NCBI RefSeq assembly: GCF_013283645.1
Contig: NZ_JABEKV010000001.1
Span: 508,699-572,698 of the forward strand
DNA length: 64,000 nt
DNA from: Sinorhizobium psoraleae
GTDB lineage: Bacteria > Pseudomonadota > Alphaproteobacteria > Rhizobiales > Rhizobiaceae
Direction: 5' to 3'
Shown here one piece after another: positions 25,955 to 34,129 of this stretch. The notes under the pieces were generated by a model. That model was not told the origin of the DNA, did no database searches, and was given only the letters and a program-made list of their open reading frames with translations. Within the stretch, counting starts at the first letter, position 1, and each line of letters begins with the position of its first letter. Both the position numbers and the translations under genes were made by a program.

Positions 25955-27145
25955 ATGACCGAACTCCTGCTCAAGAACGTCCGGCCCCTTGGTGGCGCAA
26001 AGGTCGACATTCTCATCCGCGACGGCCGCATCGCTCGCATCGGCGGCGATCTCGCCTGCGGCGGTCCGGCTGAGGACGGTGCCGGCGCCATTGCGCTGCC
26101 GGGCTTGGTCGAGGCGCATGCCCATCTCGACAAGTCGTTGTGGGGTATGGGCTGGCATGCCCACCAGGCTGATCCGACGCTTGAGGACAAGATCTCGACG
26201 GAACGCCGGCTCCGCCGCGAACTCAACATCGATCCGGCACGCCAGTCGGCGCGGCAGGTGGCCCTTGCCGCTGCGAACGGCACGACCGCCATTCGCAGCC
26301 ATGTCGATATCGACACCGATCAGAAGCTGTGGTGCTTCGAAGGCGTCTCGGCGACGCGCGAGCGCTTCCGCGACGTGATGGACATCGAGATCGTCGCCTT
26401 CCCGCAGTCCGGCATGATGATCCGCCCCGGCACGCTTGAACTGATGGACGAAGCGCTCGCCAACGGCGCCGATGTCGTCGGCGGGCTTGATCCCTGCGGC
26501 ATCGACCGCGATCCGAAAGGCCAGCTCGACGTCGTTTTCCACCTAGCCGAGAAGCACGGCAAGCCCATCGACATCCATCTGCACGAACCGGACGAGTTGG
26601 GCGCGTTTTCGCTGGAGATGATCGTCGAGCGCACCCGTGCGCACGGTATGCGCGGCAAGGTCACGGTCAGCCACGCCTTCTGCCTCGGCATGACCGACCG
26701 CGCCCGCGCTCACGCGCTGGTCGAAAAGCTCGCGCGCGAGGACATTGCGATTGCGACCACGGCACCCGCTTCGCGGCCGGTACCCGCGGCGGCCGAACTG
26801 CGGAACGCTGGCGTTCGTCTCTGTGCCGGTTCAGACGGCATTCGCGACACCTGGGGTCCCTACGGCAATCTCGACATGCTCGAACGGGCGCTGTTCATTG
26901 GCCTGCGCAACAATTTCCGCCGCGACGACGAAGTCGAATATGCGCTCCATATCTGCACGCAAGGCGGTGCCGATGTCATGGCACTGAAGGACTATGGCCT
27001 TCGCGAAGGCGCCTTCGCCGACATCGTGCTGGTCGATGCGGAAACGGTCGCCGAGGCGGTTGCCGCTCGACCGAGACGCAAACTGGTGCTGAAGCGCGGC
27101 AAGCCGGTCGCGCGTGATGGCCAGGCTCTTTTTACCGTAGAGTGA
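25955..27145 (+). CDS. Cytosine-deaminase-like amidohydrolase
   Basis: This 396-residue amidohydrolase resembles CodA: the first metal motif is EAHAHLDKSLWG (CodA has a similar HxHLDK box), then FHLAEKHGKPIDIHLHEP, a VSHAFCLG histidine and the GSDGIRDTWGPYG aspartate motif. These place it among cytosine/isoguanine/creatinine-type deaminases. It follows the flavin-reductase-like gene by 79 bp and precedes another amidohydrolase by 9 bp. The substrate is not deducible from sequence. Confidence 0.88.
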   Translation: MTELLLKNVRPLGGAKVDILIRDGRIARIGGDLACGGPAEDGAGAIALPGLVEAHAHLDKSLWGMGWHAHQADPTLEDKISTERRLRRELNIDPARQSARQVALAAANGTTAIRSHVDIDTDQKLWCFEGVSATRERFRDVMDIEIVAFPQSGMMIRPGTLELMDEALANGADVVGGLDPCGIDRDPKGQLDVVFHLAEKHGKPIDIHLHEPDELGAFSLEMIVERTRAHGMRGKVTVSHAFCLGMTDRARAHALVEKLAREDIAIATTAPASRPVPAAAELRNAGVRLCAGSDGIRDTWGPYGNLDMLERALFIGLRNNFRRDDEVEYALHICTQGGADVMALKDYGLREGAFADIVLVDAETVAEAVAARPRRKLVLKRGKPVARDGQALFTVE

Positions 27146-27154
27146 GTTTCCGAT

Positions 27155-28624
27155 ATGCATGAACCATTGCTGCTTACCGCCCGCTGGGTTGTCGGCCACG
27201 CCGACGGCCGCCACTGCCTCTATCCGAATGGCGAAATCGTCGTCACCGGCGACCGCATCATCTTCGTCGGCCATCGCTACCAAGGCGTTGTCGCGCGCCG
27301 CATCGACTACGGTAATGCGCTGATCGGGCCTGGCTTCGTCGACCTCGATGCGCTCTCGGACCTTGATACGACCGTGCTTGGCTATGACAACCAGCCGGCG
27401 TGGAAGAAGGGGCGTATCTGGCCGGAAACCTATATGGAGAGCGGCCCCTTCGAGATGTACAGCGAAGAGGAGTTGGCGTTCCAGAAGCGTTACGCCTTCT
27501 CGCGGCTGATCCGCAGCGGCATCACGACAGCACTGCCCATCGCTTCGCTGTTCTATCGCCAATGGGGCGAGACGGTCGCCGAGTTCACGGCGGCCGCCGA
27601 AGCCGCGCGCGATCTCGGGCTGCGCGTCTATCTCGGACCGGCCTATCGTTCCGGCAACTCCTTCGTCCGACGCGACGGCACCATCGATTACCATTTCGAC
27701 GAGGAGCGCGGCTTCATCGGCCTCGCCGACGCGATCGATTTCTGCCGCAGGTTCGAGGGGGAAGCGGGTGGACTCATCCGCACCATGCTGGCGCCGGACA
27801 GGATCGAGACCTGCACCCCGGAGCTACTCAAGCGGTCGGCGGCGGCCGCCGCCGAACTGGATGTGCCGATCCGTCTGCATTGCTGCCAATCGCGCTTCGA
27901 ATATGACAGCGTACTCAAGCTGCGCGGCATGAGTCCGGCCGAGTGGCTCGACAGTCTCGGCTTTCTGTCGCCTCGTGCGATCCTGCCGCATGGAACCCAT
28001 GTCAGCGGCTGCAACGGCATCGACCGACCGGGCCGAGACCTCGAGATCCTGCGGGACGGCGGCGGCACGATCGTTCATTGCCCGCTCGTCTCGGCCCGAC
28101 ACGGCACCGCGTTGCAATCCTTCCGCGCCTATCGCGACATGGGTATCCGCATTGGCCTCGGGACCGACACCTATCCGCCGGACATGTTCCTCAACATGCA
28201 GGTCGGGATGATGCTTTGCCGAGTCGAGGAAGGCGGCACCGAAGGCTGCCGCTCGGAGGATTTCTATGACGCCGCGACGATCGGCGGCGCCGATGCGCTC
28301 GGCCGTCCCGATCTCGGCCGGCTGCAGGCTGGCGCGGCCGCCGATCTGATCGTCGTCGACTTCGACGATCCGTTCATGGGCCAGACCATCGACCCTATCC
28401 AGACCCTGATGTTGAACGCTTCGGCGCAATCGGTGAAATCGGTGATGATCGGCGGCCGCTTCGTCATGGAGGATGGCGTCATTCCGGGCGTCGACGACCG
28501 AGCTTATCGCCAGCGGGCCCAGATGCAGTTCGAGGGCGTGATCGCGAAATATCCGCTGCGCACCTTCGGTCACCCACCGGTCGAGGAGATCTTTTCGCCC
28601 AGTTACCGGATCGTTGACCGCTGA
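27155..28624 (+). CDS. Amidohydrolase-family protein with altered metal motif
   Basis: This 489-residue protein has an ATZ/TRZ-like overall layout. The later metal residues are recognisable (RLHCCQSR, LPHGTHVSG, GTDTYPPD), and so is the GAAADLIVVDFDDP composite domain. The usual HxH after strand 1 is replaced by DLDALSDLDTT (after LIGPGFV), so two metal-binding histidines are missing. It is clearly related to the protein at 34122, which keeps HCH. It may use another metal arrangement, be a non-hydrolytic binding protein, or be inactive. It is 9 bp after the cytosine-deaminase-like gene, in one operon. Confidence 0.8.
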   Translation: MHEPLLLTARWVVGHADGRHCLYPNGEIVVTGDRIIFVGHRYQGVVARRIDYGNALIGPGFVDLDALSDLDTTVLGYDNQPAWKKGRIWPETYMESGPFEMYSEEELAFQKRYAFSRLIRSGITTALPIASLFYRQWGETVAEFTAAAEAARDLGLRVYLGPAYRSGNSFVRRDGTIDYHFDEERGFIGLADAIDFCRRFEGEAGGLIRTMLAPDRIETCTPELLKRSAAAAAELDVPIRLHCCQSRFEYDSVLKLRGMSPAEWLDSLGFLSPRAILPHGTHVSGCNGIDRPGRDLEILRDGGGTIVHCPLVSARHGTALQSFRAYRDMGIRIGLGTDTYPPDMFLNMQVGMMLCRVEEGGTEGCRSEDFYDAATIGGADALGRPDLGRLQAGAAADLIVVDFDDPFMGQTIDPIQTLMLNASAQSVKSVMIGGRFVMEDGVIPGVDDRAYRQRAQMQFEGVIAKYPLRTFGHPPVEEIFSPSYRIVDR

Positions 28625-28642
28625 TTTTCGAAATTAGGACGA

Positions 28643-28654
28643 ATTGTATACATT
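28643..28654. promoter_or_regulatory. GntR-type operator, copy 1
   Basis: ATTGTATACATT, with a perfect TGTATACA core at 28645-28652, lies just after the amidohydrolase stop and about 103 bp upstream of the regulator 2 start. It is one of four ATTGTATACAAT-like sites in this part of the window and would suit autoregulation. Confidence 0.6.
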
Positions 28655-28756
28655 GGTGAAGGTACGATCGCGGGTCACCTTGTAATCCGCCGCGGTTTGC
28701 GTCATCAGGTCTTTGGCGGAAAGCCTTCGTCAGGAGACCTTGTACAGGAAAGTGCG

Positions 28757-29497
28757 ATGCAGCGCGTGCCAGGAGCCACCACGAGCGCCGACAAGTCGGA
28801 CCGATCTGGCGTTGCGCGCAAACGCGCCGGCCGGGCCGACGAGCGCATTCACAGTGAAATCTACGCGGCCATCATCAATCATCAGATCCGGCCCGCGACG
28901 CCGTTGCAGGAGGACGCGCTGGCAACAGCTTTCGGCGTCAGCCGAACCATCATCCGCAAGGTCCTGCAGCGTCTCGCTCACGAGAAGCTCGTGGACCTCA
29001 TTCCGAACAAGGGTGCCTTCGTCGCGCGGCCGTCGATCGAGGAGGCGCGGCAAGTGTTCGAGGCGCGCCGCGGCGTCGAGTGCATTCTCATTGAAAAGCT
29101 TGCGGCGACGATTGGCGATGCGGGCATCGGCCGGCTCACGGACCTCCTCGATGCAGAGGCGGAGGCGCTTACCCGCAATGACAAGAAGCGGCGGCTCCAG
29201 CTCTCCGGCGATTTTCATCTCGAACTCGCGGCGCTCGCCGGAAATGCCGTGTTGCGGGATTTCGTCCAGGAACTCGTTTCGCGAACGTCGCTGATCATCG
29301 CGCTCTACGAATCGCCTGGCGCTGTGCCTTGTTCGCAGAGCGAGCATCGCGACATCATCGATGCCCTGAAGCAGCGGGATGCGAAGGCGGCGGTGCGGGC
29401 GATGGAGCATCACCTCCGCCACATCGAGGCGCAGATCGACCTCGCCGATCAGCCGTCGCGCGTAGACTTCGCGGCGCTATTCAAACCCGTCGCCTGA
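28757..29497 (+). CDS. GntR-family regulator, FCD subfamily (regulator 2)
   Basis: This 246-residue regulator has a winged helix (PLQEDALATAFGVSRTIIRKVLQRLAHEKLV, NKGAFVARP) and an FCD domain with metal-site residues in DFHLELAAL, SEHRDIID and EHHLRHIE. It aligns closely with regulator 1 at 18673, so the two look like duplicated regulators of adjacent operons. AGGAAAG precedes the ATG at 28757; an in-frame ATG at 28697 would add 20 residues. Four TTGTATACAA-like sites flank it and the neighbouring promoters. Confidence 0.92.
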   Translation: MQRVPGATTSADKSDRSGVARKRAGRADERIHSEIYAAIINHQIRPATPLQEDALATAFGVSRTIIRKVLQRLAHEKLVDLIPNKGAFVARPSIEEARQVFEARRGVECILIEKLAATIGDAGIGRLTDLLDAEAEALTRNDKKRRLQLSGDFHLELAALAGNAVLRDFVQELVSRTSLIIALYESPGAVPCSQSEHRDIIDALKQRDAKAAVRAMEHHLRHIEAQIDLADQPSRVDFAALFKPVA

Positions 29498-29540
29498 CGG
29501 TTGCAAGCCGGCGCCGGTATTTCCATCGTTCGAGGTGGAA

Positions 29541-30308
29541 TCAGCCGGCCTTGAGCGACGTGGTCGGGCCGACCAGCCCGTTTCCGGGAGCATAGCTTGC
29601 GAGCTTGCCGCGATAGATCTTCGGCAGGGGCGGGGCAAGATCGCCGCGCTTCGACGTCTTCAAACCCATGCCGACGATCGCCTCGGCAAACTTGACCGCC
29701 GCAGCGACGCCGTCGATGACCGGGACCTGCAGCCGATCCTCCAGATAAGCCGCAAGATCGGCCATGCCGGCGCAACCGAGAACGATAGCCGACGACTGAT
29801 CTTCGACGAGCGCGCGTTCGCATTCGGCTAAAATGGTGGCGCGTGCATTGGATTCCGGCCGCTCGAGTTCGAGTACGGGTACATCCGTCGCGCGCACGCG
29901 CCGGCACTGGTGCTCCATGCCGTAGTTGCGAACCAGATGCTCGGTGATGATCCGGGTGCGTTCGAGCGTCGTGACGACCGAAAAACCGGTGGAGACGAAT
30001 GTTGCCGCATGCATGGCGGCTTCGGCGATCCCGAAGACCGGCGCGTCGGTTATCTCGCGCGCGGCGAACAAACCCGGATCACCGAAACAGGCGATGACAT
30101 AGGCGTCGGCTGCAGGCGCGTCGATGATTTCGTCAATGAGGCCGACAACGCTCATCGCTTCATCGAAGTGGCACTCGATCGAGGCAGGACCCGATCGCGA
30201 CGTCGCCGCGATGATCTCGGTCCCGGGAGCCGCTACCGATCGCGCTGCGGCGGCGATGAGGTCGGTCATCGAACCGGTCGTGTTCGGATTGATGAGCTTG
30301 ATCCTCAT
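29541..30308 (-). CDS. Asp/Glu/hydantoin racemase family protein
   Basis: This 255-residue protein begins MRIKLINPNTTGSMT, the typical start of hydantoin racemases. The catalytic cysteine pair lies in VIACFGDPGL (near residue 73) and VLGCAGMADL (near residue 178). It inverts the stereocentre of 5-substituted hydantoins, or a related cyclic ureide or amino acid, by two-base catalysis. It is transcribed toward regulator 2 (convergent), with a GntR-type operator 50 bp upstream. Together with the amidohydrolases it points to hydantoin-like chemistry (inference). Confidence 0.9.
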   Translation of the reverse strand: MRIKLINPNTTGSMTDLIAAAARSVAAPGTEIIAATSRSGPASIECHFDEAMSVVGLIDEIIDAPAADAYVIACFGDPGLFAAREITDAPVFGIAEAAMHAATFVSTGFSVVTTLERTRIITEHLVRNYGMEHQCRRVRATDVPVLELERPESNARATILAECERALVEDQSSAIVLGCAGMADLAAYLEDRLQVPVIDGVAAAVKFAEAIVGMGLKTSKRGDLAPPLPKIYRGKLASYAPGNGLVGPTTSLKAG

Positions 30309-30358
30309 GGCATCCCCATTGAGTTGTCAGTGGCTTCGAGAGTAGAAAAGAATACATC

Positions 30359-30370
30359 ATTGTATACGAT
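30359..30370. promoter_or_regulatory. GntR-type operator, copy 2
   Basis: ATTGTATACGAT has a perfect GTATAC core at 30362-30367. It is 50 bp upstream of the racemase start on the minus strand and shares the ATTGTATACAAT consensus with copies 1, 3 and 4. Confidence 0.6.
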
Positions 30371-30490
30371 ACCGCATATTGGATTTGTGAAGCCATTGTC
30401 AATGCGCATCTTTCGGCTACCTGGTTAATCAATCGGCCTTTCGGACGCGAAGGCGGGTGACCCGCGTGCACCTGGGTTTTTATGCATCAT

Positions 30491-30537
30491 ATTGTATGCA
30501 ATGGCATTGCCTTGTTGCGGTTGGCATTGTACACAAA
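30491..30537. promoter_or_regulatory. GntR-type operators, copies 3 and 4
   Basis: Two sites, ATTGTATGCAAT (30491-30502) and ATTGTACACAAA (30526-30537), with centres 35 bp apart, lie about 90-130 bp upstream of the amino-acid-type binding protein at 30624. Each differs from the palindrome ATTGTATACAAT at one or two positions. They would let regulator 2 control the importer. Confidence 0.6.
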
Positions 30538-30623
30538 TCACGGTCGGCGGATAGGGCGGGCGCTTTGCTGGGGAGGCGGGCGCTTTCCGAACACGACCGA
30601 CAGAAGCAAACCGGGAGGGGAAT

Positions 30624-31637
30624 ATGAGAAAGAAATTTTTGACGTTTTGCGCGGCTGCCATCGGTGCCGTGGCGAGTACGGCGCATGCGGCAACGCTCGA
30701 TACGGTAAAGGCGCGCGGGAAGCTCGTTTGCGGCATTTCGCTGAGCACGCCGGGTTTCGCCGCGCCCGATGAAAAAGGCCGGATGCAGGGTTTTGACGCC
30801 GATATCTGCCGCGCGGTCGCCGCCGCCGTCTTCGGCGACGAGGAAAAGGTTGAATTCGTACCGACCAATATCAACACGCGCTTTCAGGCGCTGCAGTCCG
30901 GCGAAATCGACCTGCTTTCCCGGCAGACGACGCAAACCTTCTCGCGCGAGTCTTCGCTCGGCCTCGATTTCGGCCCGACGGTCTTCTACGACGGCCAGGG
31001 TCTGATGGTCGCCAAGTCGCTCGGCGTCTCCAGCGCGAAGGAGTTGACCGAGGCCGCAATCTGTACGCTGCCGGGGACGACCACGGCGCAAAATCTCAGC
31101 GACTTCTTCCGCTCGATCGGCGGCAAGTTCGAATTGGTGGTTTTCGAGAGCCCGGATGAAAACAGGGCTGCTTTCTTTGCGGGACGATGCGAGGCGATTT
31201 CCTCGGATCGCTCCGATCTCGCATCGATTCGCGCCGTCGCCAACAATCCGGACGACTATCAGGTTCTGCCCGAGACGATTTCAAAGGAGCCGCTGGCCCC
31301 TGCCGTTCGCCAGAACGACTCCAACTGGCGGGATATCATGTCCTGGTCGGTATGGCTGCTGATGGCGGCGGAAGAGAAAGGGATAACGCAGTCCAATGTG
31401 GACGACATGCTGAAGAGCGAGGATCCGGAAATCCAGCGCATGCTCGGCGTCACCGATGAGCTTGGAACCATGCTCGGCCTCGACGGCAAGTGGGGCTATC
31501 ACGTCATCAAGGGCGTCGGCAATTACGGCGAGATCTTCGAACGCAACCTTGGTGAGGGCACGCGTCTCGGCCTGACCCGCGGACCGAATGCGTTGTGGAG
31601 CGCCGGCGGCCTGGTCTACGCCCCGCCGTTCCGCTGA
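30624..31637 (+). CDS. AapJ-like amino-acid ABC substrate-binding protein
   Basis: This 337-residue protein has a signal peptide (to about residue 22, TAHA/ATL) and a family-3 solute-binding domain. Blocks typical of the general L-amino-acid (AapJ) group are visible: VKARGKLVCGISLSTPGFA, GFDADICRAVAAAVFGD, RFQALQSGEIDLLSRQTTQTFSRE and WGYHVIKGVGNYGEIFERN. A good GGGAGGGG precedes the ATG. It is followed, beyond a repeat element, by two AapQ/AapM-like permeases. The usual AapP ATPase gene is absent from the cluster. Confidence 0.92.
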   Translation: MRKKFLTFCAAAIGAVASTAHAATLDTVKARGKLVCGISLSTPGFAAPDEKGRMQGFDADICRAVAAAVFGDEEKVEFVPTNINTRFQALQSGEIDLLSRQTTQTFSRESSLGLDFGPTVFYDGQGLMVAKSLGVSSAKELTEAAICTLPGTTTAQNLSDFFRSIGGKFELVVFESPDENRAAFFAGRCEAISSDRSDLASIRAVANNPDDYQVLPETISKEPLAPAVRQNDSNWRDIMSWSVWLLMAAEEKGITQSNVDDMLKSEDPEIQRMLGVTDELGTMLGLDGKWGYHVIKGVGNYGEIFERNLGEGTRLGLTRGPNALWSAGGLVYAPPFR

Positions 31638-31659
31638 GCGAACCGGCTCGCGCGCCTAC

Positions 31660-31843
31660 TGCATGTTTCCTTGAGTCCTTCGATCCAAGGACAAAAGTGC
31701 TACAGCGGCCTTGCACGTCTGATAAGACGCGCGGCGCTCCTGCATGTGTCCTTAAATCGTGGCCGATTCAAGGACAAAAACATGCAGCAATTCAAAGTGC
31801 TACAGCGTCCTTTGCGCGTCTGATAAGACGCGCGGCGCTGTAG
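31660..31843. repeat. Tandem palindromic intergenic repeat, two copies
   Basis: Two related units (31660-31738 and 31741-31843) fill the gap between importer genes. Each has TGCATGT-NTCCTT, a hairpin to AAGGACA, then GTGCTACAGCG and an inner stem of the form GCGCGTCT-GATA-AGACGCGC (perfect at 31814-31833 in unit 2). In unit 2, TGTCCTT (31747-31753) pairs with AAGGACA (31770-31776) and CTACAGCG (31800-31807) with CGCTGTAG (31836-31843). Unit 1 lacks a ~15-bp ACATGCAGCAATTCA segment. Inverted or partial copies occur at 35574 and 45378. Confidence 0.85.
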
Positions 31844-31886
31844 TGTGCGAGCCTTTCATGTGCCTCTCGGTAACGCGGCGGTCGTC

Positions 31887-33035
31887 ATGGTGTTCTTGAA
31901 TGATATGCGGGTCCGCGCCTTCTGCTATCAGTTCGGTGCGATAGCCCTTGTGGCGTTTGCCGGTTGGACGATGTTCGCCGCTGCAAGCGACAATCTCGCC
32001 AAGCAGAATATCGCGACCGGCTTCGGCTTCCTGGCGCGTCAGGCCGGGTTCGTCATCAGCGAGGCCGCCATTGCCTACCAGCCGACCGACAGCATAGGCC
32101 GGGCGATCCTGGTCGGAATTGTCAACACGGTGAAGGTCTCGGCACTTGCCGCCTTGCTCGGCACTTTTCTCGGGCTCGTGATCGGCGTTGCGCGCATGTC
32201 ACGCAACCCGCTGCTTGCGCGCCTGGCGCTTGCCTATGTGGAAGTGCTGCGCAATGTGCCCCTGCTGCTTTATCTCTTTCTCTGGTATTCGCTGATCATC
32301 CTGGTCTTTCCGCCGGTCAGGCAGGCGCTTCACGTGCTGCCAGGCGTCTTTCTTTCCAATAGCGGCCTGGTCTTGCCGGCGCTGATCCTCGGTAAGGGCA
32401 GCACCGCGATCGCCATTACCATTGTGGCCAGCGCCGCTGCCGCCCTTCTCATCCATCGCATCGCTCGTCAAAAGCGCATCGTCACCGGACGATCGAACCA
32501 CGGCACCGCAATTGCATTTCTCGCGCTCCTGGCTCCTCCGCTTCTCCTCTGGGTGCTGGGTGCGGTCTCGGTTACTTGGGATGTTCCGGAGGCCGGTCGG
32601 TTTCGCCTGACGGGCGGGCTGCATGTGCGGCCGGAATTCGTCGCGCTGCTCTTCGGGCTCATGCTCAGCGTCTCCGCGAGCGTTGCCGAAATCGTTCGCG
32701 CCGGCATCCAGGCTGTCGGAGCGGGACAATGGGAGGCTGCGGCAGCTCTGGGTCTCTCCCGTTCACGGACCATGCGGCTCGTCGTCCTCCCGCAGGCGCT
32801 TCGCCTGATCGTCCCGCCGCTGACGAACACTTACCTGACCGTGTTCAAGAACAGTTCGCTGGCGATCGCGATCGGCTATCCGGATCTGGTGATGGTCTCC
32901 AATACGGTCATGAACCAGACGGGGCAGGCGATCGAGACCATCGCCATTTTCATGGGCGTCTATCTCGGCCTGTCCACGGTCATTTCCCTGGCGATGAACT
33001 GGTACAATGCGCGCGTCGCGCTGAAGGAGCGCTGA
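31887..33035 (+). CDS. AapQ-like amino-acid ABC permease
   Basis: This 382-residue permease of the HisMQ/AapQ type has an N-terminal helix, a second near the LVGIVNTVKVSALAALLGTFLGLVIG segment, and the long central insertion characteristic of AapQ. The C-terminal EAA loop is GAGQWEAAAALGLSRSRTMRLVVLPQALR. The ATG at 31887 is chosen; the frame also has a GTG at 31845, touching the repeat, and an ATG at 31905. It overlaps the next permease start by one base (TGATG). Confidence 0.9.
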   Translation: MVFLNDMRVRAFCYQFGAIALVAFAGWTMFAAASDNLAKQNIATGFGFLARQAGFVISEAAIAYQPTDSIGRAILVGIVNTVKVSALAALLGTFLGLVIGVARMSRNPLLARLALAYVEVLRNVPLLLYLFLWYSLIILVFPPVRQALHVLPGVFLSNSGLVLPALILGKGSTAIAITIVASAAAALLIHRIARQKRIVTGRSNHGTAIAFLALLAPPLLLWVLGAVSVTWDVPEAGRFRLTGGLHVRPEFVALLFGLMLSVSASVAEIVRAGIQAVGAGQWEAAAALGLSRSRTMRLVVLPQALRLIVPPLTNTYLTVFKNSSLAIAIGYPDLVMVSNTVMNQTGQAIETIAIFMGVYLGLSTVISLAMNWYNARVALKER

Positions 33036-34129
33036 TGGCCGATACTCAAACCCTTTCGGTGCCGGTCCTGAGACCCGCAGCTCCAGCGCGACGTTTCGGT
33101 CTGCTCGCACCCTATTTCGGGACGCCGGCAAATTCCCTCGTCAGCCTGCTGTCGATCGCCTTCATCTTTCTGGGCGCCAAGCTCGCCTTCGGTTGGCTGT
33201 TCATCGACGCCGTTTTCCATGGCGATGCCGCCGACTGCAAGGCAAGCAGCGGCGCCTGCTGGCCGTTCGTCGCAGAGAAGCTACGCTACATGGTCTTCGG
33301 CTTTTATCCGTTCGAGGAACAGTGGCGGCCGCTCGTTGCCCTGCTTATTCTCCTTGCAAGCTGTCTCGTCTCGATGATCCCGCGCTTCTGGTCTCGCGCT
33401 CTGCTGTGCGCGTGGGTCATAGCCATATTGCCGTTGCTGTATGTGTTGATGGCCGGCGGTTTCTTCGGCCTCTCCGATGTGCCGACGACGAAGTGGGGAG
33501 GATTGCCCCTGTCCTTCATGTTGTCCTTCGTCGGCCTTGCCTGCGCGCTGCCGCTCGGCATCGGGCTGGCGCTTGCGCGGGCGTCGAGCCTGCCGGCCAT
33601 TCGCGTGCTCGCGGTCGGTTTTATCGAGATCGTCAGGGGCGTGCCCTTGATCAGCATCCTGTTCATGGCGACCGTCATGTTGCCACTGTTCATGCCGGAT
33701 GGCGGGACTGTCGACAAGCTGCTGCGCGCGCAGGTGGCGATCATCCTCTTCGCCTCCGCCTACATCGCGGAGATCGTGCGCGGCGGCCTGCAGGACGTTC
33801 CAAAGGGGCAGTTCGAGGCGGGCTATTCGCTCGGCCTGCACTATTGGCAGGTCATGCGCAAGATCGTTCTTCCGCAGGCGCTGAAGAAAGTCATTCCACC
33901 GATGGTGGGGCTGTTCATTGGCTTCTTTCAGGATACGACGCTGGTCACGATCGTCGGCCTTCTCGACTTTCTCGACACCGTTCGCTCAGCGCTCCGTGAC
34001 CCGGAATGGCAGGGCATCGCCGTGCTCGAGGGTTATGTCTTCGCGGCGGCCGTCTATTTCGCCTTCAGTGCCCTGATGGGGATCTACAGCCGTTTTCTGG
34101 AGCAGCATTTCAGGATCACACATGCGTAA
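33035..34129 (+). CDS. AapM-like amino-acid ABC permease
   Basis: This 364-residue permease has the long N-terminal region of AapM (FGTPANSLVSLLSIAFIFLGAKLAFGWLFIDAVFHGD, with two Cys shortly after), a cluster of central helices, and the EAA loop GQFEAGYSLGLHYWQVMRKIVLPQALK. It completes an AapJQM-type importer whose ATPase must come from elsewhere. The TGATG start and the 8-bp overlap with the following amidohydrolase gene show a tight operon. Confidence 0.92.
   Translation: MADTQTLSVPVLRPAAPARRFGLLAPYFGTPANSLVSLLSIAFIFLGAKLAFGWLFIDAVFHGDAADCKASSGACWPFVAEKLRYMVFGFYPFEEQWRPLVALLILLASCLVSMIPRFWSRALLCAWVIAILPLLYVLMAGGFFGLSDVPTTKWGGLPLSFMLSFVGLACALPLGIGLALARASSLPAIRVLAVGFIEIVRGVPLISILFMATVMLPLFMPDGGTVDKLLRAQVAIILFASAYIAEIVRGGLQDVPKGQFEAGYSLGLHYWQVMRKIVLPQALKKVIPPMVGLFIGFFQDTTLVTIVGLLDFLDTVRSALRDPEWQGIAVLEGYVFAAAVYFAFSALMGIYSRFLEQHFRITHA

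Noticed and set aside
30480..31091. 203-codon minus-strand frame overlapping the binding-protein start
   Set aside because: It overlaps the signal peptide and regulatory sites of the plus gene and has no domain or ribosome site.
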